DNA of 64,000 nucleotides from assembly GCA_019247605.1 (NCBI GenBank), contig JAFBAS010000044.1, forward strand, positions 1 to 64,000. The letters run 5' to 3'. The position numbers and the translations under genes were made by a program. The stretch comes from Hyphomicrobiales bacterium (lineage in GTDB: Bacteria; Pseudomonadota; Alphaproteobacteria; Rhizobiales; Beijerinckiaceae). Below, piece after piece: positions 1-7,988 of the stretch. A model generated the notes under the pieces. It ran no database searches. It was not told the DNA's origin and saw only the letters and a list, made by a program, of their open reading frames with translations. Every line of letters begins with the position of its first letter. Position 1 is the first letter of the stretch.

Positions 1-409
1 CTCGAGCCACAAGGGGTAAAGCAAAGAGTGAGCAGGAGAAGGTGAAGGCCGCAAATCAGCACGCCGTCCGCGTATTTCCTTTCTTGGAGCGAATGAAAGG
101 CCGGTCCCGCATCTGCCAAACGGCAGGATTGGCTGGCCAAGGCGGCTGGCGCGGCGCGGCGGATCTCGACAAGGGAGGCCTGGCCTCGAAGCTGACAGGG
201 GTCCGACGCTCTGAATTTCTTTTCCGCTTGCGCGCCATCGTGGACTTTGTCGGACTTGCTGCTGGCTCGGGCCGGTCGCGAATCGATAAACTAAAGCATT
301 CTCGAGACACAGCGCGAATGCTCGCGCGCCACATTGCGCCACTCCGAACAGCAAGGCATAGTTCGGTCGATCGGGGTTGCGGAACGGTGGCCGTCTGGAG
401 CCAAAACGA
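1..409. other. Region without a supported gene upstream of the cyclase
   Basis: I see no convincing gene here. Open frames exist on both strands, but the longest one on the minus strand runs far into the cyclase gene and reads as its antisense shadow. No clear promoter or terminator stands out. The left window edge cuts whatever lies upstream, so this may be the tail of a longer intergenic region or of a gene outside the window. Confidence 0.5.
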
Positions 410-2179
410 ATGAGCGAAGAGCCCCGCACTGCAAGGCGGCTCGCTGCCATTCTTGCCGCGGACGTCGCTGGGTATTCGCGTCTCATGGGCGCGGATGAGG
501 AGGGAACGCTTGTCGCGCTCAAGGCTCACCGCCGGGAGCTCGTCGATCCGCTGATTGCCCAGCATGAGGGTCGCATCGTCAAGACGACGGGCGACGGCCT
601 CCTCATCGAATTCGCCTCGATCGTCGATGCGGTTCGCTGCGCCGTGGTGCTGCAACAGGGCATGAAGGACCGCAACGCCAATCTCGATGAGAGCCGCTGC
701 ATCCGCTTCCGCATTGGCATCAATGTGGGCGACGTAATCGTCGATGAAGGCGACATCTTCGGCGACGGCGTCAATGTCGCGGCGCGGCTCGAGGCGCTTG
801 CCGAGCCCGGCGAGATTTGCGTCAGCGCAACGGTGCGCGAGCATATCGGCGAGAAGCTCCCCATCGGCTTCGCCAACCTCGGTGAGCACGCCGTCAAGAA
901 CATCGCCCGCCCTGTTCATGTTTATCGGATCGACACCCGCGCCGTGCCGGAGATGGCCCAAAGCAAGCCGGAGTCAGCGATGCTCGCCCTTCCCGATCGG
1001 CCCTCGATCGCCGTGCTGCCTTTTCAGAACATGAGTGGCGACCCCGAGCAGGAATATTTCGCTGACGGAATGGCCGAGGACATCATCACCGGGCTTTCGC
1101 GCATCAAGTGGCTGTTCGTCATCGCCCGCAATTCGAGCTTTGTCTACAAGGGCAAATCCATCGACGTGAAGGAGGTCGGCCGAGAGCTCGGCGTGCGTTA
1201 CATTCTCGAGGGCAGCGTGCGCAAGGCGTCGAATCGAGTTCGCGTCACCGGTCAAGTGGTCGAGGCGGAAACCGGCCGACATGTCTGGGCCGAGCGCTAC
1301 GACCGTATCCTCGAGGACATCTTCTCAATACAGGACGAGCTCACCACGAGCGTCGTTGCCGCCGTCGAGCCTAGCCTGCGCCAAGCGGAGGTCGAGCGCG
1401 TCAAGCGCAAGCGGCCGGAGAATCTCGACGCCTACGATCTTGTGCTTCGTGCCGTACCCGACGTTTATCCGGCGATGCCGGAGCGGGCCAACAAGGCGCT
1501 TCCCTTGCTTGAGAATGCGCTCAATCTCGAGCCCGACTACGCGGCTGCGCATGGGTTTTCCGCCTGGTGCCACGAGATCCTTTTCGTGCGCGCCGGCGCA
1601 CACGAGGAAAACCGGGTGGGTGCCATACGCAGCGCACATGCGGCAATTGCACACGGGCGTGACGACGCCACGGCACTCGCGCTGGGAGGCTTTGCCGTGG
1701 GCATGGTCGGGCACGATCGCGAAGCCGCCCGGCGAGCCTTCGAAGCAGCGCTCGCACTGAGCCCCTCGTGCTCGCTCGCCTACGCATTTGGAAGTGTGGT
1801 GACGGCCATAAGCGGCGAAGCGGATCGCGCGATCGAGTGGGGCGAACGCGCGCTCCGCCTCAGCCCCTTTGACGCAGTAAACTACGGCCCCTGCTTCGCC
1901 ATCACGCTTGGCCATTTCCAGCATGGCGACTATGAGGCGGCTGCGCACGCGGCGACCCGATGTTTCCAGGCAAATCCCAATTTCAGCTTTGCACACATGT
2001 TGTTGGCGGCGACGCATGCGAAGCTCGGGCATGCCGACGCCGCGCGGCAGGCGGCCAACCGCGTGCTGCAGCTGGAGCCGAGCTATTCTATCAAAAGGAT
2101 GTGCGCCGCCGCCGACTTCCACGCATCGATCGCCGAACCCCTTTCCGAAGCCTTGCGCAAGGCTGGGTTGCCGGAATGA
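410..2179 (+). CDS. Class III adenylate/guanylate cyclase with TolB-like and TPR-like C-terminal regions
   Basis: The protein has 589 residues from the ATG at 410; a TTG at 377 would add 11 residues without family support. Residues about 10-175 form a class III cyclase homology domain: the metal aspartate is in LAADVAGYS (D18), the second lies in TTGDG (D62), and VNVAAR (121-126) holds the catalytic Asn/Arg pair. Residues about 195-320 (SIAVLPFQNMSGDPEQEYFADG) match the TolB-like/FlgO-like domain usual in rhizobial cyclases, and the rest is a helical TPR-like array. It should make cyclic nucleotide, probably cAMP, under control of its sensory C-terminus. The key residues look intact. It lies just upstream of tRNA-Trp on the same strand. 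The family is heavily duplicated in Hyphomicrobiales, so the signal sensed cannot be inferred. Confidence 0.9.
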   Translation: MSEEPRTARRLAAILAADVAGYSRLMGADEEGTLVALKAHRRELVDPLIAQHEGRIVKTTGDGLLIEFASIVDAVRCAVVLQQGMKDRNANLDESRCIRFRIGINVGDVIVDEGDIFGDGVNVAARLEALAEPGEICVSATVREHIGEKLPIGFANLGEHAVKNIARPVHVYRIDTRAVPEMAQSKPESAMLALPDRPSIAVLPFQNMSGDPEQEYFADGMAEDIITGLSRIKWLFVIARNSSFVYKGKSIDVKEVGRELGVRYILEGSVRKASNRVRVTGQVVEAETGRHVWAERYDRILEDIFSIQDELTTSVVAAVEPSLRQAEVERVKRKRPENLDAYDLVLRAVPDVYPAMPERANKALPLLENALNLEPDYAAAHGFSAWCHEILFVRAGAHEENRVGAIRSAHAAIAHGRDDATALALGGFAVGMVGHDREAARRAFEAALALSPSCSLAYAFGSVVTAISGEADRAIEWGERALRLSPFDAVNYGPCFAITLGHFQHGDYEAAAHAATRCFQANPNFSFAHMLLAATHAKLGHADAARQAANRVLQLEPSYSIKRMCAAADFHASIAEPLSEALRKAGLPE

Positions 2180-2236
2180 CAATTTCCGCTTTTGTTCGTT
2201 CCGCGGCTCGTGCTAAGCGCGTGAGGGAATTTCCCT

Positions 2237-2313
2237 AGGAGTGTAGCTCAATCGGCTAGAGCACCGGTCTCCAAAACCGGGGGTTGGGGGTTCGAGTCCC
2301 TCCACTCCTGCCA
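2237..2313 (+). tRNA. tRNA-Trp (anticodon CCA), CCA end encoded
   Basis: A full cloverleaf can be drawn. The acceptor stem is AGGAGTG (2237-2243) with CACTCCT (2303-2309), the discriminator is G2310 and the encoded CCA is 2311-2313. The anticodon stem CCGGT/ACCGG encloses loop CTCCAAA with anticodon CCA at 2271-2273, and the T-loop is TTCGAGT. In many Hyphomicrobiales this tRNA sits directly before secE-nusG; here secE starts about 5.5 kb further on, so the interval looks like inserted DNA next to a tRNA 3' end. Confidence 0.97.
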
Positions 2314-2463
2314 AAATCCAAGCGGACCAAAGGCTCAAGCAGAGGCACCGATAGCCTTTCGACAGCCAATTTCTTCAACCGTAAACCGTTCCGTAAACCC
2401 GCGTGCTTTAGCCGCGCTTTTCGTCACAAGGCGAGATCGGCCGGGGCGCCGAGCCACCGGCCC

Positions 2464-2486
2464 AAAAGCCCCGGCGCGGGGCTTTT
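2464..2486. terminator. Perfect hairpin with flanking A4/T4, terminator-like
   Basis: AAAAGCCCCG (2464-2473) and CGGGGCTTTT (2477-2486) are exact complements around a 3-base loop. The A and T runs at the stem ends would let it act as an intrinsic terminator in either direction, for example for read-through from tRNA-Trp. It shares AAAAGCCCCGGC with the next hairpin, which suggests duplication. Confidence 0.55.
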
Positions 2487-2546
2487 CTCGACCCATATAG
2501 GCATTGATCCGGTGGGCAAGGGCTGGGAACCCTAGACGGCCGCCCA

Positions 2547-2578
2547 AAATAAAAGCCCCGGCTTGGCATGGCCGGGGC
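2547..2578 (-). terminator. Intrinsic terminator-like hairpin on the minus strand
   Basis: GCCCCGGC (2555-2562) pairs with GCCGGGGC (2571-2578) around an 8-base loop. Read on the minus strand the stem is followed by TTTTATTTT, the arrangement of a Rho-independent terminator for leftward transcripts. The leftward genes at 3021-6617 are the nearest candidates, though about 450 bases away. Confidence 0.5.
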
Positions 2579-2733
2579 CAGTTTGGCATCATGAACGCCG
2601 TCAGGGCTGGTGAGGGTCGTGAAATTCACCACCCGACCGCTGGGCCTCGGAGCGGGTGAGGGAGGTAACCGCGACCTCACAGAAATCTGGCGCTACGGCA
2701 CTCCTTACAAAGCTGGCGTTTACGATAGGGGCG

Positions 2734-2928
2734 GTCCGTCGAGCGATACAGCATAGTCAAGAGAGCCTGAGGGCGTTAGCCGAGCGCTATGGCATAAACC
2801 AGAAGACGGTGGGTAAGTGGCGTAACCGCTCCTCGGTCGCCGATTTACCGACCGGCCCAAAGGAGCCTCGGTCAACGGTTCTATCGATTGAGGAAGAAGC
2901 GATCATTGTCGCTTTCCGCCGGCATACG
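2734..2928 (+). pseudogene. Remnant of an IS481-type transposase (N-terminal helix-turn-helix part)
   Basis: The reading frame here encodes a piece closely resembling the N-terminus of IS481-family transposases: AIQHSQESLRALAERYGIN, then KTVGKWRNRS, DLPTGPKEPRSTVL and EEEAIIVAFRRHT. This is the HTH region and the start of the linker. Upstream residues in the same frame and everything after FRRHT are unrelated to the family. The DDE catalytic core and the terminal inverted repeats are missing, so it cannot be active. An open frame runs from 2656 to 3090, but only this part is recognisable. It shows past insertion-sequence activity in the accessory region after tRNA-Trp. Confidence 0.75.
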
Positions 2929-3020
2929 CAGCCGGGCGCCCTCGGAGGACATGTCGCTCACGACGCGGTCCATCGTTCGATTCTTGCCATTCGGATCCGC
3001 CCCGAACATCATCGGCTCCC

Positions 3021-3527
3021 CTACTTCTGCTCGACCGTGAGCCTCCCGCTAATAAAGACTTTCGTTTCGCAGGCACTCGTTCTTGCATAGACGGTTGCGC
3101 AGACCTCGTCCGGTGACTGTTTATCGGGCTGTAAAAACCACCCTATGTTCGAGGTCCCGATAGGATCTGCAACAGCAGCGGGGCCGCGGTTACCGTCGTT
3201 ATAAGTGCCGGCCGACCGATCGCTCACCTCGAATGTGGCGGTTGCGGGCGACAATTTCTTCGTCGGATCGCTGGACTTGACGCATGTGCTGGTCTGATGG
3301 GCCTTGCAGACATCGCTTTTGTTGTCCGTCGTCCCGCCTGATTCGACGTGGACCTCGTCCCCATGAACGTTTTGCGGAACCACTGGGCAATACAGTCCGA
3401 TGTAATTGCACCAGGCCTCCTGTAGCGTCTTGATGTTTGTGACGAAGAGCGCGAGCGCCGCCACGATGGCAGCAATGTAAGCAAGCGCGGTTGACAGTCC
3501 GTTTTTAGCTGGCGGCGGGTCCTTCAT
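3021..3527 (-). CDS. Small single-pass membrane protein of unknown function, partner gene of the multi-hydrolase gene
   Basis: It has 168 residues. After a short lysine-containing N-terminus, residues about 11-32 (ALAYIAAIVAALALFVTNI) form one clear transmembrane segment. The remaining 135 residues are polar and contain at least eight cysteines, so an N-in membrane anchor with a disulfide-bonded periplasmic domain is plausible. I recognise no family. It starts 63 bases after the stop of the 1008-residue hydrolase gene on the same strand, probably in one transcript; a weak GGAAAG lies upstream of the ATG. The position and topology fit an immunity or anchoring partner of the upstream protein, but this is inference only. 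Base composition is less GC-rich than the core genes. Confidence 0.6.
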   Translation of the reverse strand: MKDPPPAKNGLSTALAYIAAIVAALALFVTNIKTLQEAWCNYIGLYCPVVPQNVHGDEVHVESGGTTDNKSDVCKAHQTSTCVKSSDPTKKLSPATATFEVSDRSAGTYNDGNRGPAAVADPIGTSNIGWFLQPDKQSPDEVCATVYARTSACETKVFISGRLTVEQK

Positions 3528-3590
3528 TTACCAGTCTTTCCGTTGTGAAATCGATAACCGCGGTCCGCAGAGACTGGGGAGCAGGGCTCT

Positions 3591-6500
3591 TCATGCGCTG
3601 GCGTTGGGTGTTCGCAAGAAATAGGTGGTTGGGGATTTTCCTTGGCCGCTCGCAAATCTAAAGTGGGGCGCGGGCTCCTGATTGTCGGCGACCACCATTT
3701 CGTCGGTGTTTAGATCGCGCAAAACGACATACACGTGGTCGGTTCCATGGCGGGCCACCGTGCCGCAGGTAGACCCGATATCACCCCTCTGTTGTTCTCC
3801 GACTGGAAACGTGTTCCAGCCTCGAGATTTAAGCAGCCGGCATATATCCAGCGCCATGTAGGTGTCGGGTACGTCAATTCCCGCCTGCTGAAGAAGCACC
3901 GACAAGGTGATCGCACATCCGTCGTGCGGGTATTTTTCCCCATCATAAATTAAGAGCCGCTGAGCGGCGACTGCCTGTGCGGCTTGGAGCGTTTCTGGGT
4001 TTGAGGCGATCGCCAAGAGCTTGCTGATCGCTCCGCCAGCACCCGGCGACGCGGCCGCTTTTGCCAAGGCATCGGCCCTCTTGAACGCTCTGCCGGCCAG
4101 CTGCGGGGCGTCTGCGGCGGCGAGGGCGCGTGTTTCGACCTCGAACGCGCCGAAATCCGCGGCGACTTCGTTCGGGTCGGCTTGCAGCCTGCCGTAGGAT
4201 TTCGGGAGGTGCTGAGCCAAGTTCCACCGCCTGGACGCGTAGAATTGCTTGTATCCCTGGAAACCGGTCGAGTTGGTAAGCCAAGTGTACGAGGACAATC
4301 CCGCCGCAAGCAGACCCTGGCAAACTAGGCCGCTGCCGTAGACGCCGATTTGGTAAGGGGATCCTTCGGCCGCGAACACGGCGTTGATGGCGTTGAAATA
4401 CGGGGTGATCTGCTGCTGGAATTGGGCGGCCGTGCAGTCGAAGTCCACCGCGAAATATATCGCTGACCCTCGCGGCTGTCGCACTTCCTTCGCGCAGATC
4501 AACGCCTGTTGGGCCTGGAACGTCCCGAGGCTTGCGTTGAATGTCGTGGGATCGTTGCCGTCCTCGTAGACGGCGAAGATCGATAGCCCCGCATTTGTTA
4601 TTGCCTGCGCCTCTATTTGAGTGAGAACCTTGCTCCTGTTGATCGAATAATAACGGCCGATCGCCTTTACGCCCGAAGCCGCAAGCGTGGGTAGATAGGT
4701 CGTGACGTTGGTGCTCGCATCGATAGCCGGCATGGTCGGCGCGATTGCGGGGAGGGCGGCGGCGCCTCGGGCGGCTACAGGAGCCGCCTCGGCGATAACC
4801 GGGATTTGGCAATCCGGATTCGGCTGGCGAGTGCGGTCTATTAAGGCAAGATACGTTGCCATCGCATGCCAGCACCACGGGTTGGACTGAGCGATGCCGA
4901 TTGAGTTGTAGGCTTGCTCAACGCCGACATGCTTGTAGCCGAGAATTTCGCCCGGAGCATTCGGCACAAGGTCTGGTTCGTTGACAATACGCCAGGAGGT
5001 CAGTCCCAGCGCGTCGAAAGCAGTAGCAAAGGTCTCATCGCCGACCATAGGCGATGCAAAGGTGTAGAGCACCTGGTTGGGAATCTTATCCTCTTTCGCA
5101 TTCTCGAGGACGTAGAGCGTGGCAAGCGCTCCTCCGAGGCTGTGCGCGGTCACGTCGATGGAAGTGAACCGCGGCGCGGCCTCGACGCCTCGCGGTTGGG
5201 GAGGCGCATGCCTGCGCACCAGCGCCGCCGTCTGTTGCGAGAAACTTCCCGCAGCCCGCAACGAAACTGGCCCGCGCAGCCCGACCCGGGCCGGCGGGGT
5301 CGCGTCTATGATTTCCATGGTTTCGTAAATCCGGCTGAACCCATAGGAGACGGACCCGCACCCGGGGACCTTGAAAGGAACTTTGATGATCGAGGTGAAA
5401 TTATCGAACCACTCGATCGGACTCTCGGTGCCCCTTAGCGCGAGGACGAACTTAGTCGGATCCGTAATGCTCTGAGCGACCACGCCGTAGAACTGAGGTG
5501 AGGTTTCGACGAGCGTGAAGTCGCTCATTTGCACCCACGCAAGCAAGCGGAAGCTAGAGGGAAAGTCCGGCTGCGGCGGCGGCGTGGGGTTTGTGGGCTC
5601 CGCGTAATACATCGAATACACGGCCTCGATGAAGAGCCCGTATTGGACTGCCGCGAGCGGATCAAAAGGCTGGGACGCTTCGGCCCGAGGCAGGGGCTGC
5701 GGGGCGGTCTCCGTGAGAAGCTCCGGAGTGTCCGGTTCGCCGGCCCGAACGCGACGATCTTCGGACGAACGCCCAAGAATTTGTCCGATCCGTGCTCGCA
5801 AGCTTGTCGCGTGCGCGACTGTAGCGAGTTGGTTCTGCTCCGGCGGAAGCCCCGCCGCCATCGCTTGCTTGCGGCCCGCGCCCAGCGTCTTCAGAGTCTT
5901 TGACGCATTCAGGCGGTCAATCGTTGCGCGGAAATTCCCATTAGCCTTTAAACCAACAGCTGGGGGAAGCTTAACGATTTTAGGACTAGTGCCCTCGAAC
6001 CACGTTTCCTGCCACCAGCAATTCAACTCCGGGTCCTGCCAGGAAAGGTAGCCGCCGCGAAGGACCTGAAGGGGTTCGCTGATCGCGGCGGTGAAGGAGT
6101 ATCGGACGCCTGTCGCCTTAACGGGATCGAAGTAGTTGGGGGTGTAGAAATCCGAGACGAAAACCCCGTTGCAGCTGTAGGCGTTCTTCGCAGCCTCGCT
6201 CGGGTCGCAGACCTCGACAAGGTAGTTCACCCGTTTTCCTTGCGCCTTAGAGTCGGCAGCAACGAGCCAATTACCGGAGGGATCGACCAGCATTTCGAGC
6301 GCTTCATGGCTCGCCGTGATGGACCAAACGTTGATGTCGGATGAGGCCGTTACGAGCGCAAAAGGCTGTCCGTTATCGTCCTGATGGATGCCTACGGCTG
6401 AAGGGTCATCAATGTCGTCTCTGACGATCACCGGCCAATAACCGACGGGCATATCTTCGAGAGTCGTAAAAGCGTCGACGGTCGCGTTGATCTCCCAAAT

Positions 6501-6617
6501 CGGCGAAAGGTCGCGTGTCGCCTGCTTCTGGATCGCGGCCGCAACTTTCGATACGTCCCCGGCCGGGATTAGCTCGGATTCACAAACTAAAGCAATTTGT
6601 CGCATGAGAGCCGGCAT
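3591..6617 (-). CDS. Four-domain protein: zincin-like, class 3 lipase, DUF1906 glycoside-hydrolase-like, papain-like
   Basis: The product has 1008 residues. The start is supported by GGGAGGAAA at 6621-6629, six bases from the ATG. Residues 1-215 contain S103-H104-E105-x-x-E108, then DPSGNW and E135-V-C-D138, which resembles a zincin-type metal site (inference). Residues about 318-595 are a class 3 lipase-like alpha/beta hydrolase: LALRGTES, VTAHSLGGA with nucleophile S493, D549 in NEPDLVP and H584 in WCWHAMATY complete a plausible triad. Residues about 630-800 match DUF1906, a GH25-like TIM barrel: IGRYYS, VYEDGND, YFAVDFDC (D725, D727). Residues about 890-1008 look papain-like: C901 in HDGCAITL, H961 in GTDHVYVV, N979. 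No signal peptide is visible, so export would need a dedicated route. The combination suggests a cell-envelope-attacking effector or toxin. Confidence 0.72.
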   Translation of the reverse strand: MPALMRQIALVCESELIPAGDVSKVAAAIQKQATRDLSPIWEINATVDAFTTLEDMPVGYWPVIVRDDIDDPSAVGIHQDDNGQPFALVTASSDINVWSITASHEALEMLVDPSGNWLVAADSKAQGKRVNYLVEVCDPSEAAKNAYSCNGVFVSDFYTPNYFDPVKATGVRYSFTAAISEPLQVLRGGYLSWQDPELNCWWQETWFEGTSPKIVKLPPAVGLKANGNFRATIDRLNASKTLKTLGAGRKQAMAAGLPPEQNQLATVAHATSLRARIGQILGRSSEDRRVRAGEPDTPELLTETAPQPLPRAEASQPFDPLAAVQYGLFIEAVYSMYYAEPTNPTPPPQPDFPSSFRLLAWVQMSDFTLVETSPQFYGVVAQSITDPTKFVLALRGTESPIEWFDNFTSIIKVPFKVPGCGSVSYGFSRIYETMEIIDATPPARVGLRGPVSLRAAGSFSQQTAALVRRHAPPQPRGVEAAPRFTSIDVTAHSLGGALATLYVLENAKEDKIPNQVLYTFASPMVGDETFATAFDALGLTSWRIVNEPDLVPNAPGEILGYKHVGVEQAYNSIGIAQSNPWCWHAMATYLALIDRTRQPNPDCQIPVIAEAAPVAARGAAALPAIAPTMPAIDASTNVTTYLPTLAASGVKAIGRYYSINRSKVLTQIEAQAITNAGLSIFAVYEDGNDPTTFNASLGTFQAQQALICAKEVRQPRGSAIYFAVDFDCTAAQFQQQITPYFNAINAVFAAEGSPYQIGVYGSGLVCQGLLAAGLSSYTWLTNSTGFQGYKQFYASRRWNLAQHLPKSYGRLQADPNEVAADFGAFEVETRALAAADAPQLAGRAFKRADALAKAAASPGAGGAISKLLAIASNPETLQAAQAVAAQRLLIYDGEKYPHDGCAITLSVLLQQAGIDVPDTYMALDICRLLKSRGWNTFPVGEQQRGDIGSTCGTVARHGTDHVYVVLRDLNTDEMVVADNQEPAPHFRFASGQGKSPTTYFLRTPNASA

Positions 6618-7145
6618 TTCTTTCCTCCCACTCTGCGTTTGGCAGAAAGATCTTTGGCTATCGGGCGACCGCGCCTTCGCGCCGCGCCGTCAACAATCAG
6701 GCTGGCGACGAATACAGTGCTTTGAATAGGCTTGGCTGGTTGGCGTTAGCGTTACAGCTCTCCGTTCTTGAATTTTGATGGCCATCCGCCGCGGTCACCG
6801 CGGGTGAGCGTTTCACATCATCGCTGGTCCGTCGCCAAACAATATCAGGGAAAAATTCGCAAATTTGTTCCCTAGGTGACAGCCGCTCCTCGGCCACTGA
6901 TATATCGGGAGAGATGCGGGCTTCGACAGTTCGCGCATCGTCGCCGGGGAAAGGGCGGGTATTTCGGTGGCCATCGCGCGACGATCGTCTCCTTCGACCT
7001 GTCGGTTGCGCTCGAGCTGCACCTGCAAGCTGACCGCGGCATGGTGGGTGCATTGACCTGGATGCCGTTGATGGCGCTGAGCGCTTCGTCACGGTGCCGG
7101 CGAGAGCCGAGATTGAAGAGGCTGGTGGAACCGCGAAGCCTGGCG

Positions 7146-7217
7146 ATGCGATCGGATGCTTCGATAGAGCGCAAGCCGCGTCGCCTGGCCGCAATCCTCG
7201 CGGACGATGCATGCTGA
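7146..7217 (+). pseudogene. Fragment of a class III cyclase-type gene (N-terminal segment only)
   Basis: The frame from 7146 ends IERKPRRLAAILADDAC then TGA. RRLAAILAxD is the conserved start of the rhizobial class III cyclase family, as in the intact gene at 410 (RRLAAILAADVAGYS). The frame stops where the metal-binding loop should follow, so only about 20 codons remain. DNA similarity to the intact gene is limited, so it is more likely a relic of a paralogue than a copy of that gene. Because the match is short, chance similarity is possible. Confidence 0.4.
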
Positions 7218-7730
7218 GGATTTGGACGTGGTAGAGCGTTTGGTAGGGTTAAAGCTGCAGTGGGACGAGATCGCGCGTGAAGCAGCTGACCTGCAAAGGA
7301 CAATCACTCTCCGGCGAGCCTAGAAGACGCTCGAAAAAGGTCGCCTGGCTGGCGATCCTACTACGAGACAAACTGCACGACGGCCCGCCGGAGCTGCGGT
7401 AATCTTACGGGTGCCTGCTGCCGCACAAGTCTCGCTGACCGATGAGGAAAACCGCATCAGCGGATCAAAGGCCGTCCTAGCCAGACGGCGAAAAATAGTC
7501 GCTGACGTGATGCTGGCAGGGGATCGGGCGCCTCCCCCTTGGCGAAGGGGCTGAACGTCGATATATAAAGCCTCAAGGCGGCGCGCGGCCAAGGGGTCCC
7601 GCGCCCCGTTCGTTTTGGGCGGCCGCACGGCTTTGGCGCTGACGCGCCGGCAGGCGCCGCGTGCTGGCGGGTCGATGTCGGCGGATGGTCCCGTCCGTCG
7701 GAAAAAATTGATCGACAACATTGTGGAGTT

Positions 7731-7781
7731 GTGGTCAGGCCTTTTCCGACAAATGGGGGTCAATTGTCGGGGCCGGACCAC
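7731..7781 (+). promoter_or_regulatory. Long imperfect hairpin in the secE-nusG leader
   Basis: Arms run GTGGTC (7731-7736), GGCC (7738-7741), CCGACAA (7746-7752), then TTGTCGG (7764-7770), GGCC (7771-7774), GACCAC (7776-7781). This gives 17 base pairs with one A/G mismatch, a TTTT bulge and an 11-base loop. It ends 12 bases before the secE ATG and borders its ribosome binding site, so it could affect secE translation or be an RNase III site. No U-run follows, so it is not a normal terminator. Confidence 0.5.
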
Positions 7782-7793
7782 GAGGATCGCGAG

Positions 7794-7985
7794 ATGGAAA
7801 ACCCGGTTCAATTCCTGCAGGAAGTCCGTGCCGAAGGCGCCAAGGTGACTTGGCCGACGCGCAAGGAAACGCTGGTGACGACAGGTGGTGTTTTCATGAT
7901 GGTGCTCGCGGCCTCGGCCTTCTTCTTCCTTGCCGATCAAGTGCTGGGCGTGCTGGTCGGCTTCATCATCGGGATCGGACGTTAA
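7794..7985 (+). CDS. secE: Preprotein translocase subunit SecE
   Basis: It has 63 residues beginning MENPVQFLQEVRAEG, with the family motif KVTWPTRKET followed by one C-terminal transmembrane helix (VFMMVLAASAFFFLADQVLG). SecE is the essential clamp of the SecYEG channel in the inner membrane, and single-helix SecE is the usual alphaproteobacterial form. The ATG at 7794 is preferred to an upstream in-frame start at 7731 because the upstream codons fall inside the leader hairpin and the family begins here. nusG follows after three bases, in the canonical secE-nusG transcription unit. Unusually, tRNA-Trp is not directly upstream. Confidence 0.96.
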   Translation: MENPVQFLQEVRAEGAKVTWPTRKETLVTTGGVFMMVLAASAFFFLADQVLGVLVGFIIGIGR

Positions 7986-7988
7986 GCC

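Larger units (their letters stand above)
6618..7793. other. Long region with no supported complete gene between the hydrolase gene and secE
   Basis: About 1.2 kb lacks a gene I can support. Several open frames of 70-170 codons exist on both strands but show no family features and overlap one another. It holds the ribosome binding site and presumably the promoter of the leftward hydrolase gene near 6620-6700, a fragment of a cyclase-like gene (7146-7217) and a structured leader before secE (7731-7781). The mix of fragments fits decayed mobile or accessory DNA. Confidence 0.5.

Noticed and set aside
7207-7323. 38-codon open frame just after the cyclase relic
   Set aside because: No ribosome binding site and no family similarity; overlaps the relic; too short to support.
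7700-7793. Possible attachment-site repeat of the tRNA-Trp 3' end before secE
   Set aside because: No stretch matching the tRNA 3' end (for example TCCACTCCTGCCA) was found.
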